Source of the DNA: Tenebrio molitor | Lineage: Eukaryota; Arthropoda; Insecta; Coleoptera; Tenebrionidae | Length of the DNA: 64,000 nucleotides | Reading direction: 5' to 3' | Assembly: GCF_963966145.1 (NCBI RefSeq) | Contig: NC_091050.1 | Location: 21,390,001-21,454,000, forward strand | Shown: piece by piece, positions 21,112 to 31,361 of the stretch | How the letters are laid out: each line of letters opens with the position of its first letter | How positions within the stretch are numbered: the first letter of the stretch is position 1 | Made by a program: the position numbers and the translations under genes | The notes under the pieces: generated by a model | The model's input: the letters and a program-made list of their open reading frames with translations, nothing else | The model's database searches: none | What the model was told of the DNA's origin: nothing

Positions 21112-22154
21112 TTAATTTAATTTCATAAGTTTCCTTTTTTTGGTAAGAATGTTTGTTTTTTTAAAAAATTGTGTCTTCGAATTACAATAATTACTTAGTA
21201 CCGGAGAGACTAATTTACCTATTATTATACTGCAAACAGTGTAATTATGAATTTTGGGGTTTATAAAAAGGTATGAAATTAAAATTTTGTTCAAAATATA
21301 ATCGACTTTTTTATGTGGAAGATATGGCAAGATTTCTTGTATAATTTGGACCAAAAATTCTACTAATTTTATAAATCGTTCGTTTGGATAATTTAAATTT
21401 CCTCTATCTTGATTGTAAATTAATTCTAACAAGGGACTTTTCTTGTTAGGTGACGCATCACATAAAGTCGACAAACATATATCACAATTTACACCTTCTT
21501 TCAATTTCAAAATTAAATAGCCACATAGGAAAGCTGTGGCTGCTGATGCTATTTCCACATAATTTTTATTAAATGTATATCTAAACGCTTGTAATTTTTC
21601 TAACTTTTCAATAACGTTGTCGGGTAATACTACGATAATTTCATTAGGCTGAGCACTTAAATTTTGAATTTCTATTAATTTTGCATTGCTAGTGTATTCT
21701 AGACCAAATTTTAGATTAGATGTAGTCACACTCTTCATCAATCCATTCTTTAAAATTAGTCGAACTGCATGCTCAGCTGCTCTACAATCTGTGAGGTCAT
21801 TGCTACCTCCTCGGAGTCTAATATTTGAAAATAAAGCTTCAACTGCATCCGAACTAAAAGATCTTGTCAAAACATAAAAAAGTTAAGATCGTGGATTAAA
21901 TATTTCACGCAAAGATATGTGCTTCTTGCTGTGAATATTAGTGCTTCAGCCGTTTCCTTTGTTAAACCTTTCATATTTGCTCCTGCTGAAGTTGTTTGAA
22001 TATCGTTAATAAATTTTGGAAAATCTTCATTTAACCAAATAAGTCTCGCATCATGAACGTCGGTATATGGGGCCGTGTTCGGATCTCTTTTATGAATATA
22101 CTGTGTTCTATTGCTCACATCATGAATTTGGAAGTATTTATACATGTTTTCCAT
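21112..22154 (-). pseudogene. P-element-like transposase, C-terminal part in two frames
   Basis: Two overlapping minus-strand frames: 22154-21867 (95 codons) and 21870-21112 (252 codons). The first has 'LNEDFPKFINDIQTTSAG' then 'GLTKETAEALIFTARSTYLC'; the second has 'DAVEALFSNIRLRGGSND', which matches the P/THAP9 transposase region with the conserved F-x-x-I-R-x-R-G-G-x-N-D-like pattern, followed by a helical cysteine-containing C-terminus. The short frame ends near where the second begins, so a splice site or frameshift separates them. The catalytic middle of a complete protein (about 750 residues) is absent between here and the THAP piece. The same C-terminal motif recurs at 23174-23482 and 14949-15191. 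Confidence 0.7.
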
Positions 22155-22421
22155 ACATTTTTGTGGATTGATTAAATTTAGAAGATCTGAACCAGTATGA
22201 AAATTTGGATCTTGGTCTGAAAACTACAAAAATATTACTAAACTAATTTTTGAAAATTCACTTTTAACAAACATTAAATAAGGAAGGAATTGCTCCCTTG
22301 CCTAGTTTACGCTGTTTTATTTTTGGTACAAAACTATCTGCAGTAAAATATTGAATTGTTGACTACATATAACTGCAGAGTCCGTTATCTGGTCCATGTC
22401 TACGAAATACAGAAGTAAAAT

Positions 22422-22592
22422 CTACACTTTTAAATTCATATTACATATACCAGTGTTCTCTAGTAAAAAAAATTTCCACAATAAATTTAAATTTGCGTCT
22501 GCAGGCATAGAATGAAAGGAAACATTATCATCAGGATTACTTGAATTACACGATTTTATGCAGCACTTTCTTACGTATGGCATTTTGTAAAA
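22422..22592 (-). pseudogene. THAP zinc-finger N-terminus of the P-like transposase
   Basis: From the ATG at 22583 on the minus strand the frame reads MPYVRKCCIKSCNSS, then 'VSFHSMPAD' and 'LWKFFL'. This is the C2CH start of a THAP DNA-binding domain (cysteines spaced C-x4-C-like, H in 'SFH', tryptophan). It stops being domain-like before the AVPTLF-type end, so the domain is truncated. P-element transposases carry THAP at their N-terminus, matching its position just outside the nested copy. Confidence 0.65.
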
Positions 22593-22684
22593 ATAAATTG
22601 ACAAATATTTTTGATTTTTCAAAATTAGCCGCCTATCGTAATGTACATGACTGAAGAATAGAGGGAGCTACTATAAGGGATGTC

Positions 22685-23750
22685 CATGGCCTACTAAATC
22701 TGAACTGCGCTGCGCTTATTACGGCCGTAACAAAGCTCGGATTTTCAATGGAGCAATTGATTCCGCTAACCTCAAAAAATGTACCCTTAACCAACTCCAT
22801 CTGTTAGCCAAATGGAAAAGAAAAATGTAATTTGAATTGAAATTATCCAATCACAATCACATAACGTGTTTATTTTGTTAGGTTAACAGTTTCTATTTTG
22901 GCATTTTGACGCAAAATAAATTTTCACGAATACGTTTCATGAACGTAAGAATACCTAATAATTACAATAATCAAATTATGAAACGTAATATTTATATATA
23001 AAATGGAATTGCAAAATCTGAAAATGGATAGAGCACAGTAGAAAAATTAAAAGTAAAACTATCTATCTGTAGGAAGACAATACCTTTCTTGTAAGTTTAT
23101 AATTTTAAAACCTTCCTACTTGTGATTTTATTCTGAATGGATTTTTGTTTTTATGTAATCTGTTTTTTTTTTTTTATAAACAAATGTTTAAAATTGGTTT
23201 CATTAATAATTGGATAATAACTTTACAAATTTTATCTTTGTGTTTATCACAGGTAAATATGGAATTCTGTATTAAATGTGGATGCAAAGTAGTAACCAGT
23301 GGCTGACAAGGATTTTTTGGAATTAAATATGATAAAATTTGTGTGGTAATATTAACAAAGTTTTTTAAAAGCCCCACAAATTTACAGACCCCACGGTCTT
23401 GAAGCCAAACTAATCGTAACAAGGGTCCTGGAGTTGCTGTAGATAATAAAGAAGAGACATGTATCACAGTGAAATGTTTCATTTATTTTTTTTTATAATT
23501 TTATTAATTTCGGATTTGGTTTGGAGGTTCTGGGAATTTGAAAATAACTATTTTCCCTTGTTAGTACTTCAACCGTGATGAAATTCAAGGAAATTTAAAT
23601 TATTGTGGCAATTTAGTTGACTTGTAGTTTAATATCTTTAAAGAGATGGCGCTAGTTAAGGGTAGATTTTTTGAGGTTAGCCGAATCAATCATTCAGCTA
23701 GTTTGTTACGGCCGTAATAAGCGCAGCGCAGTTCAGATTTAGTAGGCCAT
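22685..23750 (-). mobile_element. Smaller P-like element nested in the 20803-23839 element
   Basis: CATGGCCTACTAAATCTGAA at the left and TTCAGATTTAGTAGGCCAT at the right. The arms extend over 50 bp (CTGCGCTGCGCTTATTACGGCCGTAAC) and further imperfectly to about 110 bp. The flanks share the 8-mer GGGATGTC (22677-22684, 23751-23758). The interior keeps a minus-strand P-type C-terminal fragment. The shared CATGGCCT start shows both belong to one group. Confidence 0.8.
23174..23482 (-). pseudogene. P-type transposase C-terminal fragment in the nested element
   Basis: A 102-codon minus-strand frame aligns by eye with the end of the larger copy: 'PLLRLVWLQDRG' against 'PLLELIYNQDRG', then 'LLKNFVNITTQILSYLIPK' against the equivalent 'LVEFLVQIIQEILPYLPHK'. 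This identifies it as a diverged paralogue, several substitutions per ten residues away. The rest of the transposase is lost. Confidence 0.6.
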
Positions 23751-23847
23751 GGGATGTCAATGAGAGACATTTAAAAACAGACTCTACGATGCGACTGGCC
23801 TTATAAGAGACTTTGTCTCTTTTGATCTAGGAGGCCATGAGGCGGGC

Positions 23848-24298
23848 ATTTGAAATTGTTAAACTAAACGCCAGGCGGCAGCACGTAGTAGAGACATTTA
23901 ATTTTTTTTTGTGTATATTTTTTTTTGTTGCAAGATAAAAGATTAAACTATGTCTCTCTAGTGATGAAATTTGCATTTTTGGTTTATGTCCATCACAAAT
24001 TTTAGGTCAAATATATAGAAAAATGTACAACTTCAAGACGTAAAACAACTTTCAAAGTATTTTTTTTTTAACAACACTAGAGAGACAAAGATTTAAGTTT
24101 TATCTTTCTGAATATATCATATTTTGATTGTAATAATTAATACAAATGGCTATTTTAATGGGACTTCGAACGCATGTTTTACTGCACCAATGCCACAGTA
24201 GGGATTGGTCATTAAGCTATTAACACATCCGAAATCTAGGAACTATTTTCAGTTGGTAACACACATTGCCGGCAGCAAATTGACTCTGGTAAACTCTG
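23848..24298. other. No gene seen
   Basis: A+T-rich. Two words GTCTCTCTAGTG / CACTAGAGAGACAAAG (about 23950 and 24074) form a long-range inverted pair of about 14 bp, a possible MITE of 140 bp. No coding. Confidence 0.3.
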
Positions 24299-24300
24299 TA

Positions 24301-24479
24301 CGGTGATAGATTGTACGTTTTTAAATTCTAGTTCCAAAACATAAAGCAGTGAAAAATACTAAACTCTCCATCTCAATTGTTTCGCGTTATGTAGAAAACC
24401 GTTGTATCCCTGCAGATTAATTCCCGCCACACTACTCTTTGGGTCTGTCTTCTGTCAAAAAACGTACAATCTATCAGTG
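24301..24479. mobile_element. TA-flanked MITE, arms CGGTGATAGATTGTACG
   Basis: CGGTGATAGATTGTACGTTTTT and AAAAAACGTACAATCTATCAGTG flank 179 bp, with TA at 24299-24300 and 24480-24481. Half-copies of the right side (GTCTGTCTTCTGTCAAAAA) recur near 35995 and a related CGATCTATCAGTGAACGG near 39137, so the family is dispersed. Confidence 0.75.
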
Positions 24480-24991
24480 TATGGAGTTTTATTCTCTGCT
24501 ATTTGCCGCATTTCTGAATAATTCATCTTTAATTGCAATTTCACTTCGAAAAATGACAATTATGTTTAGTCTAGATTCAAATTTAGAATTTTACTTTAAA
24601 TGTTAAACATGAAATAAATGTGTCACCAACTATCATAAAATTCCCTAAATTACCAAAATTTATTTTATTTGTAAAAAAACATGTATTTAACATGCAAATT
24701 AGAAAAAATAGCATTAAAAACTCGTTTTAAGAGCACTCGTCATTTACAGGCACTCCTGCTTGCAGCAGTCGTGCTGCAAATCTGACTCGTGTCTTAATAT
24801 ATGTTTCATAAAACTCATGTTTTAATATACTATTTTGAACAGTGCTCCCTCCATACCCCTCTACGCTCTTCTCAATTTTTTTTTTCTCCCTTCTAGAGAG
24901 AACATACGTAACTGTGCCCTCCTTAAGCCGTTTTCAATTAATGTAGACTGACAACTGAGGATTTACAGGTCAGATTGTTGAATATAAAATA
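24480..24991. other. No gene seen
   Basis: A+T-rich intergenic sequence without coding frames. A hairpin-like stretch (GCAGCAGTCGTGCTGC) lies at about 24762. Confidence 0.3.
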
Positions 24992-25100
24992 CGGTGCGAT
25001 CAATTAAAAAATAAATCGAGTCGGCGTGTTACCTATGGCAACCCATGCTGTAGCATAGGCTCCAAAGCAAACTCGATTTATTTTTTAAATGATCGCTCGG
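24992..25100. mobile_element. Fold-back MITE, arms GATCAATTAAAAAATAAATCGAGT
   Basis: CGATCAATTAAAAAATAAAT then CGAGT pairs with ACTCG then ATTTATTTTTTAAATGATCG. The loop contains the hairpin TGCTGTAGCATAGGC. It resembles the 1977-2133 element in organisation. Confidence 0.65.
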
Positions 25101-25379
25101 TATAATAACAGAGAACACTTCTAATAAGAGTAATCGATAAGCACGGCTGAGTACAAATTTATTCTCAAGTTTAGTTTTGTAAACAAAAATGACAATATAA
25201 TTTGTTCTTTCTGCTCGGTGCTTTATATGTATCTAGCGCCGTCGTCCGTCAGAATAACTGAATGCCCATTTTGGGGCCCATTTCTAATTTTACCTGAAAA
25301 GGTAGGAGCGAAGTTGCTGTTATAAGTGTACGAAATTCTCACATCTCCCTTGCTTAGTCTGGACGCTCGGTTCGGAAGG

Positions 25380-26240
25380 CACCTGCTTGAAGTGGTTGGT
25401 GTCATAATGACGTCCCATTCGATAGGACGTACCCGCCTAACCTCGCATTATCACCTCGTTTTGCTTATGTTACATCGTGCTGGGGGTGAAGAGGAATTTT
25501 AGTTTTCAGTTTAGAATCTCGTGTTAATAAGAGAGCACGTCTCATTTATTTATACTGATCTGAATTGTTTACTACTTTTTGATAAGGAGCTGCGGGGATC
25601 CAATAGGTACGACTCGCCCGCTTACCCCTCGGGATACTTGGCTCTTGAGGGCACCTGCTTGAAGTGGTTGGCGTCATGATAACGTGGGAATCCAATAGGA
25701 CACACCCGCCTAACCCCGCATTATCATCTAGCTTTGTTTATATTACACCGTGTTGGGATGGAAAGGAATTTTAGTTTAGTTTAGAAACACAGGTTAACAA
25801 GAGATCACCTAGGTAGCTCGGTGGCCGCATGGCTGTCGGAGACAGTGCTCCGAGGTCGCGGTCCCGGCGCTAGTGGGTTCGAATCTCACCGAAGGGGGAG
25901 GATTTTTTCCAAGGGAGGAACCTCCGCCGGGCCATGGATGTGTGTGTATGTCTTTCAGGGGCTGACGGTAGGGTGGTGGAAGGAAGAGCGACACTCTTCC
26001 GACACCACCGCGAGGTCAGCAGGGTTCGAATCCCAGGCCGGATGGGCCTCCCATGGATGTTTGTGTTTGTATTCGTGTTGTGGCGTCCAGAAAAAGGAGG
26101 AAGGAGAAGAAAAAAAGCCGACCGCAAGGTACCTGATAGGCCCGTAGTGGTGAAAGGGGAAAGGCTATTTAAAAAAAAAAAAAAAAAAAAAAAACAAGAG
26201 ATCACCTCTCATTTTTGTATTAGAATTGTTAATACCGTAT
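25380..26240. repeat. Tandem duplication of a 272-bp block
   Basis: CACCTGCTTGAAGTGGTTGG at 25380 recurs at 25652. Following words are kept (ACCCGCCTAACC..CGCATTATCA, GTTTAGAA..GTTAA.AAGAGA.CAC.TCTCATTT). The second copy carries the SINE. Its position just before the gypsy pol remnant suggests 5' LTR or leader sequence of that element, but I cannot place LTR ends. Part of 25240-25310 recurs inverted at 36600-36680. Confidence 0.6.
25811..26192 (+). mobile_element. Dimeric tRNA-derived SINE, short form, with 15-bp target duplication
   Basis: Starts GGTAGCTCGGTGGCCGCATG, with an A-box-like TAGCTCGGTGG and a B box GGTTCGAATCTC (about 25877). A second tRNA-like unit has GGTTCGAATCCC (about 26022). 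It ends in GGTGAAAGGGGAAAGGCTATTT and a poly-A tail. AACAAGAGATCACCT flanks both sides (25796-25810, 26193-26207), which is decisive for retroposition. Long open frames on both strands through this unit are artefacts of its GC-rich composition. Confidence 0.88.
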
Positions 26241-26544
26241 TGACGTATTAATAAACTTTATAATTGCTTTATAATTTAAAGATTTCTTACAGATATATTA
26301 ATAAACTTTATAATTATTGGAATTTAAATATTTCTTACAAAATCAGAAGTGGGATTTAAGGAATCCATAATTGCCTACTTAACGCTTGTACAAGAGTAAA
26401 GGTCGTGAGTGTACTTGTGTAAGCTGTGTTTGTGTTATTGCACCATGAATTCTACCACCCCTCGGATTAGTGCCTAAACGAGAAGACACTGTACTCCGGA
26501 GTCCAGGTGATGGTTGTAAATGACGGAAAAGTTTTTCATGATCG

Positions 26545-28804
26545 GTGATCGAGATGTTTGTATTTGTCAAACGTCATGCTTTTAAAAATCGGCACCATAA
26601 AATGATGGTGATGACTGATGACATCACGCATGAAGACAAGGTCAAGTGTGAACAACCCCTAGTTGAATTTACTGATCGAATTTCGACCTTCATGGCCACG
26701 ATGGGCAGCACCGATGCCGCAAAGCTGGACATAAAATTGGCCACGCAGGAACCCATTGCTTGCAACCCGTATCGGATGTTACTGCATGAAAAAAGAAGCG
26801 ATTCCACATGGTATTGTTGATGATTTGTTGATTAATGGGATTATTACAGAGTCCACCTCGGCATACGCCAGTCCAGTTCTTCAAAAAAAAAAGATTTCGG
26901 AGACAACAGAAATATGTGCGTCGATTGCAGACGATACAGTTAAAGATAAGCATCCACTCCCGCTTGTCGAAGACCAGCTTGATTATCTCGGTGGCGACGG
27001 GAAAGGTGGTGAGTTTATTAAGTATTTTAGGGCGCTTGACATGTTCCCAGGGTTCTATCAAGTCAAGTGTCGGTCGACAAAGTCACAATTAATAAAACTG
27101 TCTTCATTATACCCGATGCACTTTACGAATTTTTACGCATACCCTCCGGACGGTAGTTCGCCGTCGGTTTTTTTTTTGTGATTAATGAATAAATGCTTGG
27201 ACCATTAAAACATGCGGTAGCACTTTCTAACATACATGACAACAGTTGAGGAAGGTCTACACCGGTTACGGTTAGTTATTGAGCCCCTACGCAAGCATAA
27301 TATTTCGTTACGAGTTACGACTAAGTAAATGTTCGTGTTTTTTTGCACTAGGATAGACTGTTCAGATCGTGAGGTTAGTGCCGACGAAATTAGGCCGGGA
27401 AAGTGCTAAGATAGTGACCACTTCAAACGTGGTACCTTCTAGAAGCAAATATGTCAATTTCTTGATTTGGGGGGGCTACTTTAGGAAATTTATGCAGCAC
27501 TTGTCGAAGATTGTTGTGACCGGACTAACGCGTGTTACGGGTTTTTTCAAAGACTTGATTGAATCTTAATATTTTATTATAATAACTAATGAATGTAAGG
27601 AAATGGAGAAAAATTATCAGTTAGTGTGATTCTTATTGTCGACAGTCTAAAGTAAAGAGAGTTAAAAACAAAATTAAATGGACAACGGACCCTAATTTTA
27701 ATTTATAATGGTTCAGAGTGATTATCTTAGTGTAAAGTTAACTCTGTGAGTGAAAACTCCAAATTCTATGTTTACAAAAATGAGTAATTAATTACATTCT
27801 AACAAGACATTAAACGGAGAACAAGGAATTTTGATTTATTTGTCCTTATTGGATCTACAATATAATCAATGAGAAAATGAAGACCCACAAGCTTGTGTCA
27901 TGTGATATGTGAATGTGATGAATTAATTAATTATAAATGAGCAAATATAGCTTAATATTAGTGTTAGAACACGCATAATGTTTTGGGGCCCTGACAGTAG
28001 TGTGCTTTTAAACGAGTCAAAACGCTAGACCGGTACTAGCGGTGTTCAAAGCGTCGTTACTGACCGAATTACGAGTGCATGCTGATGCAAGTTCGCTAGA
28101 CAATAGAGGAATGTTGTTGATGTTGTTATTACGAACGCACCTAGGAGTGCAAAAAGTTGTAGCTTATTTTAGTAAACAAACCACAGTTGTACCAGCGGTA
28201 GTACCATTTATATGAATTCAAAACTATGGCCGTCGTTTGTGCTCTGCAGCATTTTTAAGTACATTTATTAGGTTTACAATTTACAGTGGCAACAAACTGC
28301 AATGTCACGAGAATATTTTCCAAAAAAAAAAATGGGTTTAATACCGCAAGTTGGCAGATGATGGTTCCAAGTACAGGAGTTCACCTTTGAAATTAGCAAC
28401 TGGATACTATCGGTTCAATTGCAAAATGATAAGTGAACTACGATTCGTAAAATTTTCAGAGATGAAGCAGTATTTCCAGTTAAAAACCCAAAAGTTTATC
28501 GAAAGTCAGCAGGCGAAAATGGGAAGTACCCTCTGCTGTGAGATGGAAAATAGTTATGATGTCATGTTATGATCACGTTGTGTGCCATGTATGTTGTGAT
28601 CATGTTATGTGTAATGTATGTTATGATCATGTTATGTGTGATGATCGGACGTGCTACTTGGGCATTGAAGACACTGCGACGTGTCAAGGTGCATTACTGC
28701 TTTACTAAGATGACATGCTTTGTTGCGAAACATGTTGAAGCATGTTTAAATTGTGTTTACTGTTTACTGTGGGGATTGCCCTGACGGGAAGCAAGGTGGA
28801 ATTA
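26545..28804 (+). pseudogene. Ty3/gypsy pol remnant: RT, RNase H, zinc-binding region
   Basis: Broken frames run in the expected order. RT: 'KLDIKLATQEPIACNPYRM' (26725), 'DLLINGIITESTSAYASPV' (26821), 'DKHPLPLVEDQLDYL' and 'ALDMFPGFYQVK' (27031), then PSVFF. RT connection: 'GGYFRKFMQHLSKIV' (about 27470). RNase H: 'LTELRVHADAS' (about 28050) and 'VVAYFSKQT'. H2C2-type region: 'FVAKHVEACLNCVYC' (about 28720). The YxDD box is not readable and stops or frameshifts interrupt every domain. The Polinton splits the element at 28805-28810. Sequence 27570-27990 has no pol similarity I can see and may be another insertion. Confidence 0.8.
28565..28645 (+). repeat. 27-bp tandem repeat, three copies
   Basis: TGTTATGATCA(C/T)GTT(G/A)TGTG..ATGTA repeats three times in the gypsy relic between RNase H and the zinc-binding region. 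The unit length is a multiple of three, so the surrounding frame stays open. Confidence 0.75.
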
Positions 28805-28810
28805 CATCCC
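28805..28810 (+). repeat. Target-site duplication (left), CATCCC
   Basis: The six bases immediately before the AGTTGTATAAAGG terminus equal the six bases immediately after the other terminus (34560-34565). Six base pairs is the duplication length of Maverick/Polinton elements. Confidence 0.9.
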
Positions 28811-29008
28811 AGTTGTATAAAGGCCCCTTCAGCACACAGCACTTTTTAAGGTAAAACACCCCGATTTTCAAGGGTTAACAGAAAAGCAAAAAAAAATCGT
28901 GAAAACACCCCGATTTTAAGGTATATTTTAAAATTAACATTTTTAAGGAAAACACCCCGAATTTCAAGGGTAAACAGAAAAGCAGAAAAAATCGTGAAAA
29001 CACCCCCG
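28811..29008 (+). repeat. Polinton left terminal inverted repeat
   Basis: Begins AGTTGTATAAAGGCCCCTTC. It consists of two imperfect direct subrepeats of about 100 bp, each with ACACCCCGA, TTCAAGGGT.AACAGAAAAGCA and ATCGTGAAAACACCCC. It matches the right end inverted with about four differences over 198 bp. Confidence 0.92.
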
Positions 29009-30060
29009 TTGAAAATGTGAGCCAGACGTAACAAAACTGAATCTGTGGTTTTTGTTGAAAAAAAAATGTAAAATGTGAGCCAGATTTTTTATGCCAAAAA
29101 TATAGAATATTATTGTTATACATATACCCAGGGACCGTATTCTTTTTTATTTTTTATGATTTCTAAAAAAAATGTGAGCCAGACGTAAAGAATAAATATA
29201 CGTATTAAAATTATTGACTCGATTGGTACGCAACCAATATTACACGCAATTTTATTTCTCATGTTGGCATTGGCAATTCTACGTACAATCTGATCTGTCA
29301 GTCTGTCACCATCAGCTGTTTTCTTTACTCATTTAAAGTCCATTCACGTTGGATTTTCTCTGCCAAATTGTTGTCACGTTGCAAGCCTGCGCCTCCTTTC
29401 CTAGTAATTTTTACATTATCGTGTTTTATTCGTGATAGAGCGATTGAGAGCGATTTGACGTCTTTACTTTTGAATGTTAGTTTGACGTGTGAAATAAAGT
29501 CACAGATTTTTTAATAAAATTCTATTCCTGGGTGATTTTACCATGGCGAAAAGAAAAAAAGGTTAATTTTAAAATTGGGTTAACCTTCCACAACTGACGT
29601 AATGTGACGAAACCCGCAAGCTAATATGGACTCAAGAAAAAATAGCTTCAGTTCGAAAATTAATTAGTCAGAATTCTTTAATATTTAATGTATTGTATGT
29701 ATTAACATGATTATAATCTATTTACGACCTTTATTGAGCAGTTTTAACAATACAACGTTATTTTATAGGTAATGTGTACATCGAAAAAACTTAAATTAGA
29801 AAAAAATCATTAAAATTCAAAATACACCTTTCTTTTGTGGTATGCAATTGTAACAATACATTCTTGAAACGTCACAACCACAATCAAAACGTATAAGTGT
29901 CTCTGAATAACTGAAATTTTATTGCCAAATTTGTTCCATCATTTAGATGCATTCCTTACTTCCATCGCTTCCAATGAATGAAACTTCACACAATTTCGTT
30001 TTGGGTTCATTTTCTATAACTTATTCTGGTTCCTCATCACTCATGATGTTAGTCGCAGAA
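29009..30060. other. Polinton interior, no gene recognised; subterminal repeat AATGTGAGCCAGA
   Basis: Three copies of AATGTGAGCCAGA lie at about 29018, 29072 and 29170. The rest is unassigned: a short frame from ATGGCGAAAAGAAAAAAAGG (29543) stops at once, and neither strand shows polymerase or integrase motifs. Full Polintons have essential genes here, so this is either deletion scar or foreign filler. Confidence 0.5.
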
Positions 30061-30064
30061 GGTT

Positions 30065-30905
30065 AAAAAAAAAAAAAGGATATTTAGAGAGATGGTTGTT
30101 AACAAAAGATGAAAAAACTATTACAAAATTTATTCCTTTATCTAAAATTTTTCGATTTGTACGAGACTGTAACAAAGTTTTGAATGGAAAAATTCGCATT
30201 GAAATTCGTAAAAATAGAGTGAAAAATATATTATATATATTATACGCTAAAGTTGATGGAAATTATGATTATGAAATATCTGATATTAATTTGTGGATCC
30301 CAATAGTAAAACCCTCATTAGAAACAGAGAAAATATTATCTTCATTATTAGTTAGCAAATCTAACTTTCTTTGTGGATGGAATGCGCTTAACTGTTACCG
30401 CAGTAATTTGTGGTTTTCTGGAAGTGGAAACTGGCGCGTCGTAAATAATCAAAACAAAATATCTAGAGTTTTTATAGTTTTTTCTAGAGCTGAACGTAAC
30501 GACAATTTTACCAAGACAATGATGATTTTTGATAATATGAATTTAGAAAGAATAAATATTAAAATCAACGGTACCCAACATCCTACTTATGAATATCAGG
30601 TGAATAATGAGGATTTACAACGCTTGTATGCCGCATTCCTCTCTTGTAATTATAAAAAAGATTTGGATGAAGGTACGTGCGTTAGCTATAAAGATTTTTG
30701 TAACCTCTATTTAGTTGTTGCTTTTGATGTAACAAAAGAAAATGATGAAAATTTATTTAGTAAAACAAAATCATCTGAACTAGAAGTTAATTGGACATTA
30801 AAAGATTATCAAAATGTTAATTACTATATGTATGCCGTAGTTGAATCTCAAAGAATTGCAAATATGAATATCATAGATGAAAAGATTTATTTGGAAATGA
30901 AGTAG
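30065..30905 (+). pseudogene. Capsid-like protein, 5'-truncated (Polinton/adintovirus jelly-roll type)
   Basis: The frame is open from a TGA at 29979, but similarity-like sequence starts only after an A-run (30065-30077). No ATG precedes it in frame, and the ATG at 30092 is out of frame. About 275 residues remain, with pattern 'FIPLSKIFRF' near the start, a central tryptophan-containing strand, 'NDNFTKTMMIFDNMNL', 'CNLYLVVAFDVT' and a C-terminal 'YYMYAVVESQRI'. This order is what I know from the C-terminal two-thirds of double-jelly-roll capsid proteins in arthropod Polinton-type elements. The N-terminal part is lost at the A-run. Identification is by motif memory, not by search. Confidence 0.5.
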
Positions 30906-30919
30906 AGAGTTTTTAAGTA

Positions 30920-30925
30920 AATAAA
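30920..30925 (+). promoter_or_regulatory. Polyadenylation signal overlapping next start codon
   Basis: AATAAA whose last A is the A of the start codon of the 137-residue gene (AATAAATG). It lies 15 bp after the capsid-like stop. The same overlap is at 32207-32212 and 32569-32574. Confidence 0.55.
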
Positions 30926-31338
30926 TGACTGAGTCAATGAATGATTATAGAGTATATTTATCACCAAATCAAATAAAAAAACTCCAAAGTTGTAAAGAAA
31001 AAAGAATAGATGGTAATATAAGATTCGATTTAACGAAAAGACTTAATAATACTATTAAATTAAGAGAAAAACAAGTTGATGAAATTAAAAAGTGTAAAAA
31101 GGAGAAGAAAAAATATTGTGATATTAAATTTTCTCCAACACAGATAGGCGGATTTTTACCTGCTTTAATTCCTGTGGCATTAGCTGTAGCCAAAGCATTG
31201 GGATTAGGTGCTGCTGGTTATGCTGGTACTAAATTTGCACAAAAAGCTTTTGGAGATGGTATAAAAAAGGATAAAAAAAACACAAAAAAGACGAAGACAT
31301 ATGGACAAGGAATAAAATTGATAGGAAATCGGGTTTAA
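30925..31338 (+). CDS. Small basic virion-type protein, pX/membrane-active-like
   Basis: 137 residues, lysine-rich, with two similar N-terminal units ('LSPNQIKKLQ..' and 'LREKQVDEIKKC..', the second followed by 'IKFSPTQIGG'), then a glycine/alanine-rich hydrophobic stretch at residues 75-106 (GGFLPALIPVALAVAK, GLGAAGYAG) and a basic tail ending in YGQGIKLIG. Small proteins of this build, compared with adenovirus pX/pVI, are encoded beside the capsid genes in Polintons and adintoviruses; a role in genome condensation or membrane interaction is inferred. The frame is intact, starting 19 bp after the capsid-like stop. Confidence 0.55.
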   Translation: MTESMNDYRVYLSPNQIKKLQSCKEKRIDGNIRFDLTKRLNNTIKLREKQVDEIKKCKKEKKKYCDIKFSPTQIGGFLPALIPVALAVAKALGLGAAGYAGTKFAQKAFGDGIKKDKKNTKKTKTYGQGIKLIGNRV

Positions 31339-31361
31339 GTAATATAGAAATATCTGATATT

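Larger units (their letters stand above)
20803..23839 (-). mobile_element. P-like DNA transposon with 8-bp target duplication
   Basis: Ends CATGGCCTCCTTGATCGAAA and its inverted match TTTTGATCTAGGAGGCCATG, continuing into GAGACAAAGTCTCTTATAAGGCC. The immediate flanks are identical 8-mers, AGGCGGGC (20795-20802 and 23840-23847), the duplication length typical of P elements. Minus-strand remnants encode a THAP zinc-finger start and the C-terminal part of a P-type transposase. A second, smaller P-like copy (22685-23750) is inserted upstream of the THAP region. It is not functional, as the transposase middle is missing. Confidence 0.8.

Noticed and set aside
25812..25890. Possible tRNA gene with A and B boxes
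   Set aside because: It is the head of a SINE with poly-A tail and target duplication; the acceptor stem does not close as in a real tRNA.
25821..26147. Long open frames of 105-111 codons on both strands
   Set aside because: They lie within the tRNA-derived SINE and recur in its second copy at 41141-41560. The frames come from GC-rich SINE sequence, not from a protein gene.
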